The notes under the pieces are model-generated. The model made no database searches. It was not told the origin of the DNA and saw only the letters and a list, made by a program, of their open reading frames with translations. Position numbers and translations under genes: made by a program. Positions 25,707 to 38,124 of a DNA stretch of 64,000 bases are shown piece by piece. The stretch lies in contig NZ_KQ089822.1 of NCBI RefSeq assembly GCF_001037495.1, forward strand, positions 2,529,403 to 2,593,402, written 5' to 3'. This stretch comes from Citrobacter sp. MGH106 (lineage in GTDB: Bacteria > Pseudomonadota > Gammaproteobacteria > Enterobacterales > Enterobacteriaceae). Numbering within the stretch: position 1 is the stretch's first letter; every line of letters starts with the position of its first letter.

Positions 25707-26348
25707 GTGGCAAAGAATTATTATGACATCACCCTCGCCCTGGCAGGCATTTGCCAGTCAGTACGCCTGGTGCAACAACTGGCACACCAGGGGCACTGTG
25801 ATGCCGATGCCCTACACGTTTCACTGAACAGTGTTATCGATATGAACCCCAGCTCTACGCTGGGCGTATTTGGTGGTAGCGAAGCTAATTTACGTCTCGG
25901 ACTGGAAACACTGCTTGGCGTACTTAATGCCAGCAGCCGTCAGGGGCTGAATGCGGAACTCACTCGCTACACACTAAGCCTGATGGTGCTGGAGCGTAAG
26001 CTGTCAGCAGCCAAAGGCGCAATGGACACGCTGGGTGACCGTATCAACGGCTTGCAACGCCAGTTAGACCATTTTGATTTGCAGTCAGAAACGTTAATGA
26101 GTGCAATGGCGGGTATCTACGTTGACGTCATCAGCCCACTCGGTCCGCGTATTCAGGTAACAGGTTCGCCAGCCATCCTCCAGAGCCCGCAGGTACAGGC
26201 AAAAGTACGCGCTTCGCTTCTGGCTGGCATTCGTGCCGCTGTGCTCTGGCATCAGGTTGGTGGAGGCCGTCTGCAACTCATGTTTTCTCGTAATCGCCTG
26301 ACCACTCAGGCAAAACAAATTCTTGCTCATTTAACCCCGGAGTTGTGA
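25707..26348 (+). CDS. hflD: High-frequency lysogenization protein HflD
   Basis: HflD is a mostly helical, membrane-associated protein that in E. coli interacts with lambda CII and affects lysogeny. From the GTG chosen here it has 213 residues (start [17 protein letters not shown]), the E. coli length. A second GTG six bases upstream is nearer to AAGGA and could be used instead. It lies between mnmA and purB in the standard order, 3 nt before purB. Confidence 0.95.
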   Translation: MAKNYYDITLALAGICQSVRLVQQLAHQGHCDADALHVSLNSVIDMNPSSTLGVFGGSEANLRLGLETLLGVLNASSRQGLNAELTRYTLSLMVLERKLSAAKGAMDTLGDRINGLQRQLDHFDLQSETLMSAMAGIYVDVISPLGPRIQVTGSPAILQSPQVQAKVRASLLAGIRAAVLWHQVGGGRLQLMFSRNRLTTQAKQILAHLTPEL

Positions 26349-27722
<1,374 letters not shown>

Positions 27723-27730
27723 TCTCTCCT

Positions 27731-27811
27731 GCGCCGGATGACGCTTATGTTTATCCGGCCTGTTTGCCTCCCCCGGATGCCGGATAAGCTTTCCCTGCCG
27801 CCATCCGGCGC
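27731..27811. repeat. REP/BIME palindromic repeats after purB
   Basis: Three REP-like units (GCGCCGGATGACGC, GGATGCCGGATAA, GCCATCCGGCGC) in alternating orientation can form a stem downstream of purB. Such units protect mRNA ends and bind gyrase or IHF. Confidence 0.8.
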
Positions 27812-27825
27812 TTCACATCCCTTCT

Positions 27826-27842
27826 GGTTTATTAAATGTTTA
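27826..27842 (+). promoter_or_regulatory. PhoP box of the phoPQ promoter
   Basis: GGTTTA-TTAAA-TGTTTA is the PhoP direct-repeat site with the expected 5-bp spacer. A -10 hexamer CATAAT (27855-27860) follows 12 bp later, the geometry of the autoregulated E. coli and Salmonella phoP promoter. Confidence 0.9.
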
Positions 27843-27900
27843 TCCCCACAGCACCATAATCAGCGTTAAACTATTCATACCGTTAATTAATGGAGCAGCG

Positions 27901-28575
27901 ATGATGCGCGTACTGGTTGTTGAGGATAATGCATTATTACGTCACCACCTGAAAGTTCAGTTACAGGATTTAGGCCACCAGGTTGATGACGCAGAGGATG
28001 CAAAGGAAGCAGACTATTATCTTAACGAGCACCTGCCAGATATTGCGATCGTCGATTTAGGACTTCCTGATGAAGATGGCTTGTCGCTGATCCGCCGCTG
28101 GCGCAGCAGTGAAGTCTCCCTTCCCATTCTCGTATTAACCGCCCGGGAAGGCTGGCAGGACAAAGTGGAAGTGCTCAGCGCAGGCGCTGACGACTATGTG
28201 ACCAAGCCATTTCACATTGAAGAGGTAATGGCGCGAATGCAGGCGTTGATGCGCCGCAACAGCGGTCTGGCGTCACAAATTATCTCCCTTCCGCCTTTTC
28301 AGGTTGATCTCTCACGTCGTGAATTGTCTGTCAATGACGAAGTCATTAAGCTCACGGCTTTCGAATACACCATTATGGAAACGCTGATCCGTAATAACGG
28401 CAAAGTGGTCAGTAAAGATTCGCTGATGTTGCAGCTTTATCCGGATGCCGAGCTGCGCGAGAGCCACACCATCGATGTTCTGATGGGACGTCTGCGCAAA
28501 AAAATTCAGGCTCAATATCCGAATGAAGTGATCACCACCGTACGTGGTCAGGGATACCTTTTCGAACTGCGCTAA
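27901..28575 (+). CDS. phoP: Response regulator PhoP
   Basis: An OmpR-family regulator of the Mg2+/antimicrobial-peptide/acid response. It has 224 residues starting [18 protein letters not shown] (as in Salmonella; the second ATG gives the E. coli length). The phosphoacceptor aspartate is in [12 protein letters not shown], the receiver switch is in LTAREG, and the C-terminal winged helix contains [16 protein letters not shown]. The stop codon overlaps the phoQ start. Confidence 0.98.
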   Translation: MMRVLVVEDNALLRHHLKVQLQDLGHQVDDAEDAKEADYYLNEHLPDIAIVDLGLPDEDGLSLIRRWRSSEVSLPILVLTAREGWQDKVEVLSAGADDYVTKPFHIEEVMARMQALMRRNSGLASQIISLPPFQVDLSRRELSVNDEVIKLTAFEYTIMETLIRNNGKVVSKDSLMLQLYPDAELRESHTIDVLMGRLRKKIQAQYPNEVITTVRGQGYLFELR

Positions 28576-30038
28576 TGAATAAATTCTTGCGACATTTTTT
28601 CCCGCTATCGCTGCGTGTACGCTTTTTGCTGGCTACTGCAGGCGTGGTACTGGTGCTCTCTCTGGCCTATGGCATGGTCGCTTTAGTTGGTTACAGCCTG
28701 AGCTTTGATAAGACAACCTTCCGCCTGTTGCGCGGTGAAAGTAATCTGTTCTACACCCTTGCGAAATGGGAAAACGGTAAGATAAACGTCGAACTGCCTG
28801 AAAATCTCGATATGCAAAGCCCCACAATGTCGCTGATTTATAATGAAAATGGCAAGTTGCTATGGGCGCAACGCGATGTCCCCTGGCTGATACAAAGCAT
28901 TCGTCCGGACTGGTTAAAAACCAATGGCTTCCATGAGATTGAAGCCAACGTCAATGCGACCAGCACGTTACTCAGCGAGGATCATTCAGCACAGCAGCAG
29001 CTTAAAGAAGTCCGGGAAGATGACGACGACGCCGAAATGACCCACTCCGTCGCAGTAAACGTTTACCCTGCCACGGCCAGAATGCCCCAGCTTACTATTG
29101 TCGTTGTCGATACCATCCCTATTGAGCTGAAGCGCTCGTATATGGTCTGGAGTTGGTTTATCTACGTACTGGTAGCCAACCTGTTATTAGTCATACCGCT
29201 ATTATGGGTCGCCGCCTGGTGGAGCTTACGTCCCATTGAATCACTGGCCCGCGAGGTCCGTGAACTCGAAGAGCACCATCGTGAGATGCTTAACCCCGCA
29301 ACCACGCGCGAGCTTACCAGTCTGGTACGCAACCTCAATCGGTTGCTGAAAAGCGAACGTGAACGTTACGATAAGTACCGCACTACCTTAACCGACCTCA
29401 CGCATAGTCTGAAAACACCGCTGGCCGTATTGCAAAGTACATTGCGCTCTATGCGCAGTGAAAAGATGAGCATGAGTGATGCGGAACCCCTTATGCTGGA
29501 ACAGATCAGCCGTATTTCTCAGCAAATTGGCTATTACCTGCATCGCGCCAGTATGCGAGGCAGTAGCGCTCTCCTCAGCCGCGAACTGCACCCTGTTGCC
29601 CCTTTACTGGATAAACTGACATCCGCCCTCAATAAGGTGTATCAGCGCAAAGGCGTCAATATCAGTCTCGATATCTCACCCGAAATCAGCTTTGTTGGCG
29701 AGCAGAATGATTTTGTCGAAGTGATGGGTAACGTCCTGGATAACGCCTGTAAATACTGCCTGGAGTTCGTCGAAATTTCAGCGCAACTGTCGGAGGACCG
29801 CCTGCATATTCTGGTTGAAGACGACGGTCCAGGAATACCACAAAGCAAGCGTGAAATCGTATTTGATCGCGGTCAGCGTGTTGATACGTTACGACCAGGT
29901 CAGGGCGTGGGGCTGGCGGTAGCCCGTGAAATTACCGAACAATATGACGGACAAATTATCGCCGGTGACAGCCTGTTAGGCGGTGCACGAATGGAAGTTA
30001 TTTTTGGCCGTCAGCATCCGGGGCAAAACGACGAGTAA
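28575..30038 (+). CDS. phoQ: Sensor histidine kinase PhoQ
   Basis: The inner-membrane sensor for low Mg2+, acid and cationic peptides, 487 residues. Helix 1 is about residues 17-38, and the periplasmic PAS-like sensor has the acidic patch [10 protein letters not shown] that binds divalent cations. Helix 2 is about 195-215, followed by HAMP, H-box [15 protein letters not shown]-box [11 protein letters not shown] and G-box DDGPGIP. The ATG lies within the last codons of phoP. Confidence 0.98.
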   Translation: MNKFLRHFFPLSLRVRFLLATAGVVLVLSLAYGMVALVGYSLSFDKTTFRLLRGESNLFYTLAKWENGKINVELPENLDMQSPTMSLIYNENGKLLWAQRDVPWLIQSIRPDWLKTNGFHEIEANVNATSTLLSEDHSAQQQLKEVREDDDDAEMTHSVAVNVYPATARMPQLTIVVVDTIPIELKRSYMVWSWFIYVLVANLLLVIPLLWVAAWWSLRPIESLAREVRELEEHHREMLNPATTRELTSLVRNLNRLLKSERERYDKYRTTLTDLTHSLKTPLAVLQSTLRSMRSEKMSMSDAEPLMLEQISRISQQIGYYLHRASMRGSSALLSRELHPVAPLLDKLTSALNKVYQRKGVNISLDISPEISFVGEQNDFVEVMGNVLDNACKYCLEFVEISAQLSEDRLHILVEDDGPGIPQSKREIVFDRGQRVDTLRPGQGVGLAVAREITEQYDGQIIAGDSLLGGARMEVIFGRQHPGQNDE

Positions 30039-30126
30039 GCTGTTTGTAATATTTATGTGCAGACATCACTTATCTGGTTAAGCATCCGTTATAATCGGAG
30101 CAACTAACAGCCTGCGGATGCTCATT

Positions 30127-31248
30127 ATGGAATACCAATTAAACCTCAACTGGCCCGATTTTCTTGAACGCCACTGGCAAAAGCGCCCTGTGGTCTTAAA
30201 GCGTGGTTTTAACAATTTTATTGATCCGCTCTCCCCTGACGAACTGGCTGGCCTGGCAATGGAAAGCGAAGTAGACAGTCGACTTGTCAGCCATCAGGAC
30301 GGTAAATGGCAGGTTAGCCACGGTCCTTTTGAGAGCTATGACCACCTTGGCGAAAACAACTGGTCGCTACTGGTGCAGGCTGTCAATCACTGGCACGAAC
30401 CCACCGCTGCGCTAATGCGCCCTTTCCGGGAGTTACCGGACTGGCGTATCGACGATCTGATGATCTCCTTTTCGGTACCTGGTGGCGGCGTGGGCCCGCA
30501 CCTGGATCAGTATGATGTATTTATTATTCAGGGTACCGGTCGCCGTCGCTGGCGTGTGGGTGAAAAACTCCAGCTCAAGCAACATTGTCCGCACCCGGAC
30601 CTGCTACAGGTCGACCCGTTTGAAGCCATTATTGATGAAGAGCTGGAGCCTGGCGATATTCTGTATATTCCACCAGGATTCCCGCACGAAGGTTATGCGC
30701 TGGAAAACGCGATGAATTATTCGGTAGGTTTTCGCGCGCCCAATACCCGGGAGCTTATCAGCGGATTTGCTGATTACGTTCTGCAACGCGAGCTGGGTAG
30801 CACTTACTACAGCGACCCGGATCTGCCAGCCCGTGATCATCCGGCGGATGTTCTGCCGCAGGAAATGGACAAACTGCGCGAAATGATGCTTGGGCTGATT
30901 AACCAGCCTGAACATTTTAAACAGTGGTTTGGCGAGTTTATTTCCCAGTCTCGTCACGAGCTGGATATCGCCCCACCAGAGCCGCCTTATCAGCCAGACG
31001 AAATCTATGATGCCCTGAAACAGGGTGATGTGCTGGTGCGTCTCGGTGGATTGCGCGTATTACGTGTAGGTGATGATGTCTACGCTAACGGTGAAAAAAT
31101 TGACTCTCCGCATCGACCTGCCCTTGAGGCGCTGGCCAACCATATTGTGCTGACAGCCGAAAACTTCGATGATGCGCTGGAAGATCCCTCTTTCCTTGCA
31201 ATGCTTGCCGCACTGGTAAACAGCGGGTACTGGTTCTTCGAAGGATAA
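30127..31248 (+). CDS. roxA: 50S ribosomal protein L16 arginine hydroxylase
   Basis: RoxA (YcfD) is a JmjC-type Fe(II)/2-oxoglutarate oxygenase that hydroxylates an arginine of ribosomal protein L16. It has 373 residues from MEYQLNLNWPDF. The iron ligands are seen in GPHLDQYDVF (HxD) and FPHEGYALEN. The start at 30127 matches the E. coli start; an ATG 9 nt upstream is less likely. It is followed by a REP unit and convergent pepT. Confidence 0.96.
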   Translation: MEYQLNLNWPDFLERHWQKRPVVLKRGFNNFIDPLSPDELAGLAMESEVDSRLVSHQDGKWQVSHGPFESYDHLGENNWSLLVQAVNHWHEPTAALMRPFRELPDWRIDDLMISFSVPGGGVGPHLDQYDVFIIQGTGRRRWRVGEKLQLKQHCPHPDLLQVDPFEAIIDEELEPGDILYIPPGFPHEGYALENAMNYSVGFRAPNTRELISGFADYVLQRELGSTYYSDPDLPARDHPADVLPQEMDKLREMMLGLINQPEHFKQWFGEFISQSRHELDIAPPEPPYQPDEIYDALKQGDVLVRLGGLRVLRVGDDVYANGEKIDSPHRPALEALANHIVLTAENFDDALEDPSFLAMLAALVNSGYWFFEG

Positions 31249-31260
31249 TTGTTGTCGTTA

Positions 31261-31293
31261 TGCCGGATGAGGCGTCAGCCGTCATCCGGCATC
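31261..31293. repeat. REP unit between roxA and pepT
   Basis: TGCCGGATGAGGCGTCA pairs with CGTCATCCGGCA in a single REP palindrome between two convergent genes. Confidence 0.85.
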
Positions 31294-31304
31294 TACAGAT
31301 AAAC

Positions 31305-32531
31305 TTACTGCTGTTTTGCGGTCAATTCCGCAATACGCACGATCACCTGCACTGCTTTTTCCATTCCCTCCAGCGTCACAAACTCATGTTTACCATGATA
31401 GTTGTAGCCGCCAGTAAACAGATTCGGACATGGTAATCCCATAAACGACAGCTGCGCGCCGTCGGTGCCGCCACGAATGGGTTTCAACACCGGCTGAATA
31501 TCACAATCACGCATCGCCTGCTGTGCAATATCCAGAACATGTGGATGTTCAACGACTTTTTCGCGCATATTGTAGTAACTGTCTTCTATCACCAGTTCAA
31601 TATAGCAATCCGGGTGTAACCCCTTGCCGACTTTTTTGGCGATATCCATAATTTTACGTTTACGTGCTTCAAACTGTTTGCGGTCGAAATCACGGATGAT
31701 GTAGTGCATATCCGCCCGATCAACCGTACCTTTCATGCTTGCCAGGTGATAAAAACCTTCATAACCCTCAGTGGTTTCCGGGCTTTCATCGGCTGGAACT
31801 TCAGCATGAATGCGGGCTGCCAGCGACAGCGCATTCACCATTACCCCTTTTGCCGTGCCAGGATGCACATTATTGCCGACGATCTTGATATTGACCGATG
31901 CCGCATTGAAGTTTTCAAACTCCAGCTCACCCACGCCACCACCGTCAACGGTATAAGCCCATTTCGCATCAAAGGCTGCAACATCAAAATGCTTTGCCCC
32001 TTTGCCAACCTCTTCGTCAGGCGTAAAGGCCACACGAATATCACCATGCGGAATGTTTTTCTGTATCAGTACGGCCAGCGCGGTCATGATTTCTGCCACG
32101 CCCGCTTTGTCATCAGCTCCCAGTAACGTTTTGCCGTCTGTGGTAATCAACGTCTGCCCAAGAAGTTGATGCAGCACCGGGAACATCACCGGCGACAGAA
32201 CCTCATCACCAATACCTAGCGCAATATCGCCGCCACGGTAGTTTTCAACGATTTGCGGATTGACGTTTTTGCCACTGAAATCCGGTGAGGTATCCACATG
32301 GGAAATGAAACCGATAGCGGGAATATTACCTGCCACGTTAGCGGGCAACGTTGCCATCAACGTTCCCTTGTCGCTCAATGCAACGTTAATCAGCCCCATC
32401 TCTTCGAGTTGCTGCTTAAGCAACTGCAATAACTTCCACTGTCCTTCGGTGCTGGGAACCTGCCGCACGCCCGATTTTGATTGGGTGTCCAGCGACACGT
32501 AGTGTAAAAAACGCTCAAGTAGTTTATCCAT
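31305..32531 (-). CDS. pepT: Tripeptide aminopeptidase (peptidase T)
   Basis: A cytoplasmic M20-family di-zinc aminopeptidase that removes N-terminal residues from tripeptides. It has 408 residues from [13 protein letters not shown]. Metal-binding and catalytic segments are [20 protein letters not shown] and [21 protein letters not shown] lies before the ATG. The region upstream contains TTATTGATAATGTTG, only a partial FNR-like match although the Salmonella gene is anaerobically induced. Confidence 0.97.
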   Translation of the reverse strand: MDKLLERFLHYVSLDTQSKSGVRQVPSTEGQWKLLQLLKQQLEEMGLINVALSDKGTLMATLPANVAGNIPAIGFISHVDTSPDFSGKNVNPQIVENYRGGDIALGIGDEVLSPVMFPVLHQLLGQTLITTDGKTLLGADDKAGVAEIMTALAVLIQKNIPHGDIRVAFTPDEEVGKGAKHFDVAAFDAKWAYTVDGGGVGELEFENFNAASVNIKIVGNNVHPGTAKGVMVNALSLAARIHAEVPADESPETTEGYEGFYHLASMKGTVDRADMHYIIRDFDRKQFEARKRKIMDIAKKVGKGLHPDCYIELVIEDSYYNMREKVVEHPHVLDIAQQAMRDCDIQPVLKPIRGGTDGAQLSFMGLPCPNLFTGGYNYHGKHEFVTLEGMEKAVQVIVRIAELTAKQQ

Positions 32532-32780
32532 GCAGTCACCCTCACTTTTTGTGACAACATTATCAATAAGCAACAAAAGACAAATATTGCGTCAGGTCAC
32601 TTTTATCCCCGCAAATGAGAATATTTCGCCATGACATCCTTATGAATATAAAGCTAAGTCAGTAATTCGCAACAAGGATTGGCGATTACAATGGTTTGCC
32701 GTAGAATAACGGCCCTCATTAAGAGACATCAAGGTGGTCAACCACAAACCCCGCAATGGTCAGAAATCCGTTGCGTTTAC

Positions 32781-33917
32781 ATGGGACAGAGTAAAAAATT
32801 GAATAAACAACCGCGTTCGCTTTCTCCACTGGTGCAATTAGCGGGAATTCGCAAAAGTTTCGATGGTAAAGAGGTGATTTCTAACCTGGATTTGACCATC
32901 AACAATGGCGAATTCCTCACGCTGCTTGGCCCCTCTGGCTGCGGTAAAACGACCGTTCTTCGCCTGATTGCGGGTCTGGAAACGGTTGATTCCGGTCATA
33001 TCATGCTAGACAACCAGGACATCACTCACGTTCCTGCGGAAAACCGCTACGTGAACACCGTATTCCAAAGCTATGCGTTATTCCCCCACATGACCGTTTT
33101 CGAAAATGTGGCTTTCGGTTTACGTATGCAGAAGACCCCCGCAGCTGACATTCCTCCTCGCGTCACCGAAGCCTTACGTATGGTGCAACTGGAAGAGTTT
33201 GCCCAGCGCAAACCACATCAACTCTCCGGTGGGCAGCAACAACGTGTGGCGATTGCCCGTGCGGTAGTCAACAAACCTCGTTTGCTGTTGTTGGATGAAT
33301 CACTCTCAGCGCTGGACTACAAACTGCGCAAGCAGATGCAGAACGAACTGAAAGCACTGCAACGTAAGCTCGGCATTACTTTTGTATTTGTCACTCACGA
33401 CCAGGAAGAAGCTCTGACGATGTCAGACCGCATCGTAGTGATGCGTGATGGCCGTATAGAACAGGACGGTACGCCGCGTGAAATCTACGAAGAGCCAAAA
33501 AATCTGTTCGTTGCCGGATTCATCGGTGAGATCAATATGTTTAATGCGACCGTTATTGAACGTCTGGACGAACAGCGCGTTCGCGCTAACGTTGAAGGTC
33601 GCGAGTGCAACATTTATGTGAATTTCGCGGTTGTTCCAGGACAGAAATTAAACGTCCTGCTGCGTCCGGAAGATTTGCGCGTTGATGAGATCAATGATGA
33701 TAATCATATCGAAGGACTTATCGGCTACGTGCGCGAGCGCAACTACAAAGGCATGACGCTGGAGTCAGTTGTCGAACTGGAAAATGGCAAGATGGTGATG
33801 GTCAGTGAATTCTTCAACGAAGACGACCCTGACTTCGATCACTCTCTCGACCAGAAAATGGCCATTAACTGGGTAGAAAGCTGGGAGGTCGTACTGGCTG
33901 ATGAAGAACACAAGTAA
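32781..33917 (+). CDS. potA: Spermidine/putrescine ABC transporter, ATPase PotA
   Basis: The ATP-binding subunit of the PotABCD polyamine importer, 378 residues from [15 protein letters not shown]. Walker A is GPSGCGKTT, the signature is [14 protein letters not shown], Walker B is [12 protein letters not shown], and the C-terminal TOBE-like regulatory domain spans about residues 250-378. The in-frame ATG at 32679 precedes the family start and is unlikely. It overlaps potB by 17 nt. Confidence 0.97.
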   Translation: MGQSKKLNKQPRSLSPLVQLAGIRKSFDGKEVISNLDLTINNGEFLTLLGPSGCGKTTVLRLIAGLETVDSGHIMLDNQDITHVPAENRYVNTVFQSYALFPHMTVFENVAFGLRMQKTPAADIPPRVTEALRMVQLEEFAQRKPHQLSGGQQQRVAIARAVVNKPRLLLLDESLSALDYKLRKQMQNELKALQRKLGITFVFVTHDQEEALTMSDRIVVMRDGRIEQDGTPREIYEEPKNLFVAGFIGEINMFNATVIERLDEQRVRANVEGRECNIYVNFAVVPGQKLNVLLRPEDLRVDEINDDNHIEGLIGYVRERNYKGMTLESVVELENGKMVMVSEFFNEDDPDFDHSLDQKMAINWVESWEVVLADEEHK

Positions 33918-34758
33918 ATTCCAGAGTGTGGTGATCGTCACCATTGTCGGTTGGCTTGTGTTATTTGTCTTTCTGCCCAACCTGATGATCATTGGCACCA
34001 GCTTTTTGACCCGAGACGATGCAAATTTCGTCAAAATGGTCTTTACGCTGGAAAACTACGCTCGTCTACTCGATCCGCTCTATTTTGAGGTACTGGTTCA
34101 CTCCCTCAATATGGCGCTAATTGCCACACTTGCTTGTCTTGTGCTCGGCTATCCTTTTGCCTGGTTTTTAGTAAAGCTGCCAGAAAAAGTTCGGCCACTG
34201 CTACTGTTCCTGCTGATTGTTCCATTCTGGACCAACTCGTTAATTCGCATCTATGGACTCAAAATTTTTCTCAGCACCAAAGGCTATCTCAACGAGTTTC
34301 TTCTATGGCTCGGTGTGATTGACACGCCAATTCGCATCATGTTTACCCCCAGTGCAGTAATTATCGGTCTGGTTTACATCCTGCTGCCGTTTATGGTGAT
34401 GCCGCTCTACTCCAGCATTGAGAAGCTGGACAAGCCACTACTGGAAGCGGCACGCGATCTGGGAGCAAGCAAATTTCAGACCTTTACCCGTATCATTATT
34501 CCGCTGACCATGCCGGGGATTATCGCTGGTTGTCTGCTGGTTATGCTGCCCGCGATGGGACTGTTTTACGTTTCCGATCTAATGGGCGGTGCGAAAAACC
34601 TGTTAATTGGTAACGTGATTAAAGTTCAGTTCCTGAATATCCGCGACTGGCCATTTGGTGCAGCTACCAGCATTACTCTGACCATCGTGATGGGGCTGAT
34701 GCTATTGATATACTGGCGTGCTTCCCGCCTGCTGAACAAGAAGGTGGAACTCGAATGA
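33901..34758 (+). CDS. potB: Spermidine/putrescine ABC transporter permease PotB
   Basis: An inner-membrane channel subunit with six helices, 285 residues. The EAA loop is seen as [26 protein letters not shown], which docks to PotA. It overlaps potA (17 nt) and potC (4 nt), indicating coupled translation. Confidence 0.97.
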   Translation: MKNTSKFQSVVIVTIVGWLVLFVFLPNLMIIGTSFLTRDDANFVKMVFTLENYARLLDPLYFEVLVHSLNMALIATLACLVLGYPFAWFLVKLPEKVRPLLLFLLIVPFWTNSLIRIYGLKIFLSTKGYLNEFLLWLGVIDTPIRIMFTPSAVIIGLVYILLPFMVMPLYSSIEKLDKPLLEAARDLGASKFQTFTRIIIPLTMPGIIAGCLLVMLPAMGLFYVSDLMGGAKNLLIGNVIKVQFLNIRDWPFGAATSITLTIVMGLMLLIYWRASRLLNKKVELE

Positions 34759-35534
34759 TCGGTCGACTGCTTCGCGGCGGTTTTATGACCGCAATCTACG
34801 CGTATCTGTACATTCCAATCATTATTTTGATTGTGAACTCTTTTAACAGCTCGCGCTTTGGCATCAACTGGCAAGGTTTTACCACTAAATGGTATGGCCT
34901 GTTGATGAATAATGACAGCCTGTTGCAGGCAGCGCAGCATTCACTGACCATGGCCGTGTTATCTGCAACATTTGCGACTCTGATTGGTTCACTGACGGCA
35001 GTTGCACTTTATCGCTATCGTTTTCGCGGCAAACCGTTTGTCAGCGGCATGCTGTTTGTGGTGATGATGTCACCAGATATCGTAATGGCGATTTCACTGC
35101 TGGTGCTGTTTATGCTGATCGGGATCCAACTCGGCTTCTGGTCACTGCTGTTCTCGCATATCACCTTCTGCCTGCCTTTTGTGGTAGTGACAGTTTACTC
35201 GCGCCTGAAAGGATTTGACGTGCGTATGCTTGAGGCAGCGAAGGATCTGGGGGCCAGTGAAGTGACTATTTTGCGCAAAATTATTCTACCACTGGCCATG
35301 CCTGCGGTAGCTGCAGGCTGGTTACTGAGCTTTACCCTGTCGATGGATGATGTCGTTGTCTCATCATTCGTTACCGGACCTGGCTATGAAATTCTGCCAC
35401 TAAAAATCTACTCAATGGTTAAAGTAGGCGTTTCACCGGAAGTTAACGCGCTGGCTACCATTTTGTTGGTTCTGTCGCTGGTTATGGTTATCGCCAGCCA
35501 GCTTATTGCACGTGATAAAACCAAGGGCCGCTAA
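34755..35534 (+). CDS. potC: Spermidine/putrescine ABC transporter permease PotC
   Basis: The second channel subunit, 259 residues with six helices and the EAA loop EAAKDLGASEVTILRKIILPLAMPAV. The start ATG overlaps the potB stop by 4 nt. potD starts 23 nt downstream. Confidence 0.97.
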   Translation: MIGRLLRGGFMTAIYAYLYIPIIILIVNSFNSSRFGINWQGFTTKWYGLLMNNDSLLQAAQHSLTMAVLSATFATLIGSLTAVALYRYRFRGKPFVSGMLFVVMMSPDIVMAISLLVLFMLIGIQLGFWSLLFSHITFCLPFVVVTVYSRLKGFDVRMLEAAKDLGASEVTILRKIILPLAMPAVAAGWLLSFTLSMDDVVVSSFVTGPGYEILPLKIYSMVKVGVSPEVNALATILLVLSLVMVIASQLIARDKTKGR

Positions 35535-35557
35535 GGCCGATACTCAGGGGACGTTAA

Positions 35558-36604
35558 ATGAAAAAATGGTCACGCCACCTGCTCGCGGCGGGTGCTCTGG
35601 CACTGGGCATGAACACTGCCACAGCTTCCGATAGCAATACACTCTATTTCTATAACTGGACCGAGTACGTTCCACCAGGATTGCTGGAACAGTTTACAAA
35701 AGAGACTGGTATTAAGGTTATTTATTCAACCTACGAGTCGAATGAAACCATGTATGCCAAGCTCAAAACCTATAAAGAAGGCGCCTACGACCTGGTGGTA
35801 CCTTCCACCTATTACGTGGATAAGATGCGCAAAGAGGGCATGATCCAGAAAATTGACAAGTCGAAGTTAACCAACTTCAACAACCTCGATCCGGAAATGC
35901 TCAACAAGCCGTTTGACCCGAACAATGACTACTCAATTCCGTACATCTGGGGGGCAACGGCGATTGGCGTCAATAGTGATGCCATTGATCCGAAAACCGT
36001 AACCAGCTGGGCAGACCTGTGGAAACCTGAATACAAAGGCAGTCTGCTGTTAACTGATGATGCCCGTGAAGTATTCCAGATGGCACTACGTAAACTGGGC
36101 TATTCCGGCAATACCACCGATCCGAAAGAGATTGAAGCCGCCTATAACGAGTTGAAAAAGCTAATGCCCAACGTAGCCGCATTTAACTCCGATAACCCGG
36201 CGAACCCCTATATGGAAGGTGAAGTGAACCTGGGCATGGTGTGGAACGGATCCGCATTTGTCGCGCGTCAGGCTGGCACACCACTGGAAGTCGTGTGGCC
36301 GAAAGAAGGAGGTATTTTCTGGATGGACAGCTTGTCTATTCCGGCGAACGCCAAAAATAAAGAAGGTGCGCTGAAACTGATTAATTTCCTGCTGCGCCCG
36401 GATGTGGCGAAAGAAGTAGCAGAAACCATCGGTTATCCAACACCTAACCTGGCGGCGCGTAAGCTGCTAAGCCCGGCCGTGGCGAATGATAAAACGCTCT
36501 ACCCTGACGCGGAAACTATCAGCAAAGGCGAATGGCAAAACGATGTCGGTTCAGCCAGCGCTATTTATGAAGAGTATTATCAGAAGCTGAAAGCAGGACG
36601 CTAA
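35558..36604 (+). CDS. potD: Spermidine/putrescine-binding protein PotD
   Basis: The periplasmic binding component of PotABCD, 348 residues. The signal peptide MKKWSRHLLAAGALALGMNTATA is followed by NTLYFYNWTEYVPPG, the start of the mature fold, with acidic and aromatic polyamine contacts such as WTEY and FWMDS. It is the last gene of the operon, followed by a strong hairpin. Confidence 0.97.
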   Translation: MKKWSRHLLAAGALALGMNTATASDSNTLYFYNWTEYVPPGLLEQFTKETGIKVIYSTYESNETMYAKLKTYKEGAYDLVVPSTYYVDKMRKEGMIQKIDKSKLTNFNNLDPEMLNKPFDPNNDYSIPYIWGATAIGVNSDAIDPKTVTSWADLWKPEYKGSLLLTDDAREVFQMALRKLGYSGNTTDPKEIEAAYNELKKLMPNVAAFNSDNPANPYMEGEVNLGMVWNGSAFVARQAGTPLEVVWPKEGGIFWMDSLSIPANAKNKEGALKLINFLLRPDVAKEVAETIGYPTPNLAARKLLSPAVANDKTLYPDAETISKGEWQNDVGSASAIYEEYYQKLKAGR

Positions 36605-36611
36605 TACTCTT

Positions 36612-36644
36612 GCAACCCGGCGAAACATGGCAACGCCGGGTTGC
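36612..36644 (+). terminator. Hairpin at end of potABCD operon
   Basis: A perfect 11-bp stem GCAACCCGGCG / CGCCGGGTTGC with an 11-nt loop, 8 nt after potD. It has no T-run, so it may be a stabilising or factor-assisted terminator. Confidence 0.65.
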
Positions 36645-36743
36645 TAGCTGCAATCCCCGAAGTTGATTACGTCTTTCGACTGATTTATTTACCCCCGCCA
36701 CCAGCTACGCTTACTCTATTCCGACTCTGCTGTGAGGCTCCCA

Positions 36744-37250
36744 ATGGCAACGCTATGGATGCTACTTGAGCTGGTTAACCTCATTGTTTTCACTCTTTTT
36801 ATTCTCCCTCGCCCTCAACCGGCTGGCGCTCGTCCTTTGCTGCCGATAGCAGCAACCCGACTATTGCGCCTGACCTTCTTACTGCCGATTCTGGCTTTTG
36901 GCTACAGTCTGTTTTTTGATCATCAGATTAATCCAGCGGACTGGGGGTACCTGGCGATAGCGATCATCGGTAACGCGCTGGTTATCAAGGGGAAATGGGA
37001 TCTTGGCGGCAGCCACACCTGGACAGGATATTATTTACCCAACGCTAAACGAGTTACACGCGGCATTTTTGCCTGGATTGCGCACCCTATGTACACCGGG
37101 ATTATTTTAGTGATTATCTCGTGCAGCCTGGTTTACATTACCCGACTGCCCATATGGCTGAGCGTGTTGGCACTGATCTGCTGTTTTTACATTACAGGAT
37201 TTTTGATTCTGGCGGCTCTGCGCGAGAGCCGCCAGCTTGTACAGGCTTAA
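36744..37250 (+). CDS. Methyltransferase-like membrane protein (ICMT/PEMT family)
   Basis: A membrane protein of 168 residues from the ATG at 36744 (GAGG 6 nt upstream), with four to five helices. It contains GIFAWIAHPMYTGIILVI, the HPxYxG motif of isoprenylcysteine carboxyl methyltransferase and phospholipid methyltransferase (NnrU-like) proteins, placed before the last two helices as in that family. Its bacterial substrate is unknown. It lies alone between potD and convergent cobB, a site with no gene in E. coli K-12 as I recall. Confidence 0.7.
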   Translation: MATLWMLLELVNLIVFTLFILPRPQPAGARPLLPIAATRLLRLTFLLPILAFGYSLFFDHQINPADWGYLAIAIIGNALVIKGKWDLGGSHTWTGYYLPNAKRVTRGIFAWIAHPMYTGIILVIISCSLVYITRLPIWLSVLALICCFYITGFLILAALRESRQLVQA

Positions 37251-37287
37251 AGAACGTTGCCGGTAAGGGCTTTGGCACAAAAGACGC

Positions 37288-38109
37288 TTACAGTCCTTTC
37301 AGTAACTTCTCAACAAACTCAGGTACTACCTGACTTGCCGGACCGTAATACTTCTCTTCAAACTCGCTTCCCACCTGGCTCGGTTCAAGATTTAACTCCA
37401 CCGTATGAGCCCCATGCAGTCGGGCTTCGTGCACAAAACCCGCAGCCGGATAGACATGGCCCGATGTGCCAATGGCAATGAAAACATCCGCCATTGCCAG
37501 CGCCATATAGATTTCATCCATACCCAGAGGCATTTCACCAAACCACACGACATGCGGGCGAAGCTGTGCCGGAAACTGGCAGCAATGACATTTATCTTCC
37601 GGAGTGACATCCTCCGTCCAGTCTAAAATCTGCCCGCTTTGCGAACAGCGTACCTTGAGCAGCTCGCCATGCATATGGATAACATTCCGGCTACCCGCAC
37701 GTTCATGCAGATTATCGATGTTCTGCGTCACCAGCAAAAAACGGTCGCCAAGCTCTTCTTCGAGTTTCGCCAGCGCGATATGCGCAGCATTTGGTTGGAT
37801 CTCGGGCTGCTGAAGTTGTTGGCGGCGAGCGTTATAAAACGACTGAACAAGCCCTGGATTACGACTAAATCCTTCCGGGGTCGCAACATCCTCAACCCGA
37901 TGTTCTTCCCAAAGGCCATCCGCAGCGCGGAAGGTACGAATACCTGACTCGGCAGAAATCCCCGCTCCCGTCAGGACTAATACTCTTGGTTTTTCCATCA
38001 ATTCAGGCACCACTCCGTCTCTGAAAAAGATCCGTTGACGCAGGCGATCGCGCATATGGCGTTTATTTTTACGAAAACGGCTTAACCGATGACCCCGACG
38101 CGACAGCAT
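37288..38109 (-). CDS. cobB: NAD-dependent protein deacylase CobB (sirtuin)
   Basis: A sirtuin that removes acetyl and succinyl groups from lysines, e.g. activating acetyl-CoA synthetase. It has 273 residues. The NAD site is seen in [21 protein letters not shown], the catalytic His in [13 protein letters not shown], and a zinc site of four Cys (C..C and CHCC). The first 37 residues are very basic, and Met38 (MEKPRVLVL) matches the internal start of the short isoform known in Salmonella. It ends the lolCDE-nagK-cobB gene row, 15 nt after nagK. Confidence 0.96.
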   Translation of the reverse strand: MLSRRGHRLSRFRKNKRHMRDRLRQRIFFRDGVVPELMEKPRVLVLTGAGISAESGIRTFRAADGLWEEHRVEDVATPEGFSRNPGLVQSFYNARRQQLQQPEIQPNAAHIALAKLEEELGDRFLLVTQNIDNLHERAGSRNVIHMHGELLKVRCSQSGQILDWTEDVTPEDKCHCCQFPAQLRPHVVWFGEMPLGMDEIYMALAMADVFIAIGTSGHVYPAAGFVHEARLHGAHTVELNLEPSQVGSEFEEKYYGPASQVVPEFVEKLLKGL

Positions 38110-38124
38110 AACAACCTCTTTGTA

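Noticed and set aside
32560..32580. FNR site upstream of pepT
   Set aside because: TTATTGATAATGTTG matches only one half of TTGAT-N4-ATCAA, so the evidence is too weak to annotate.
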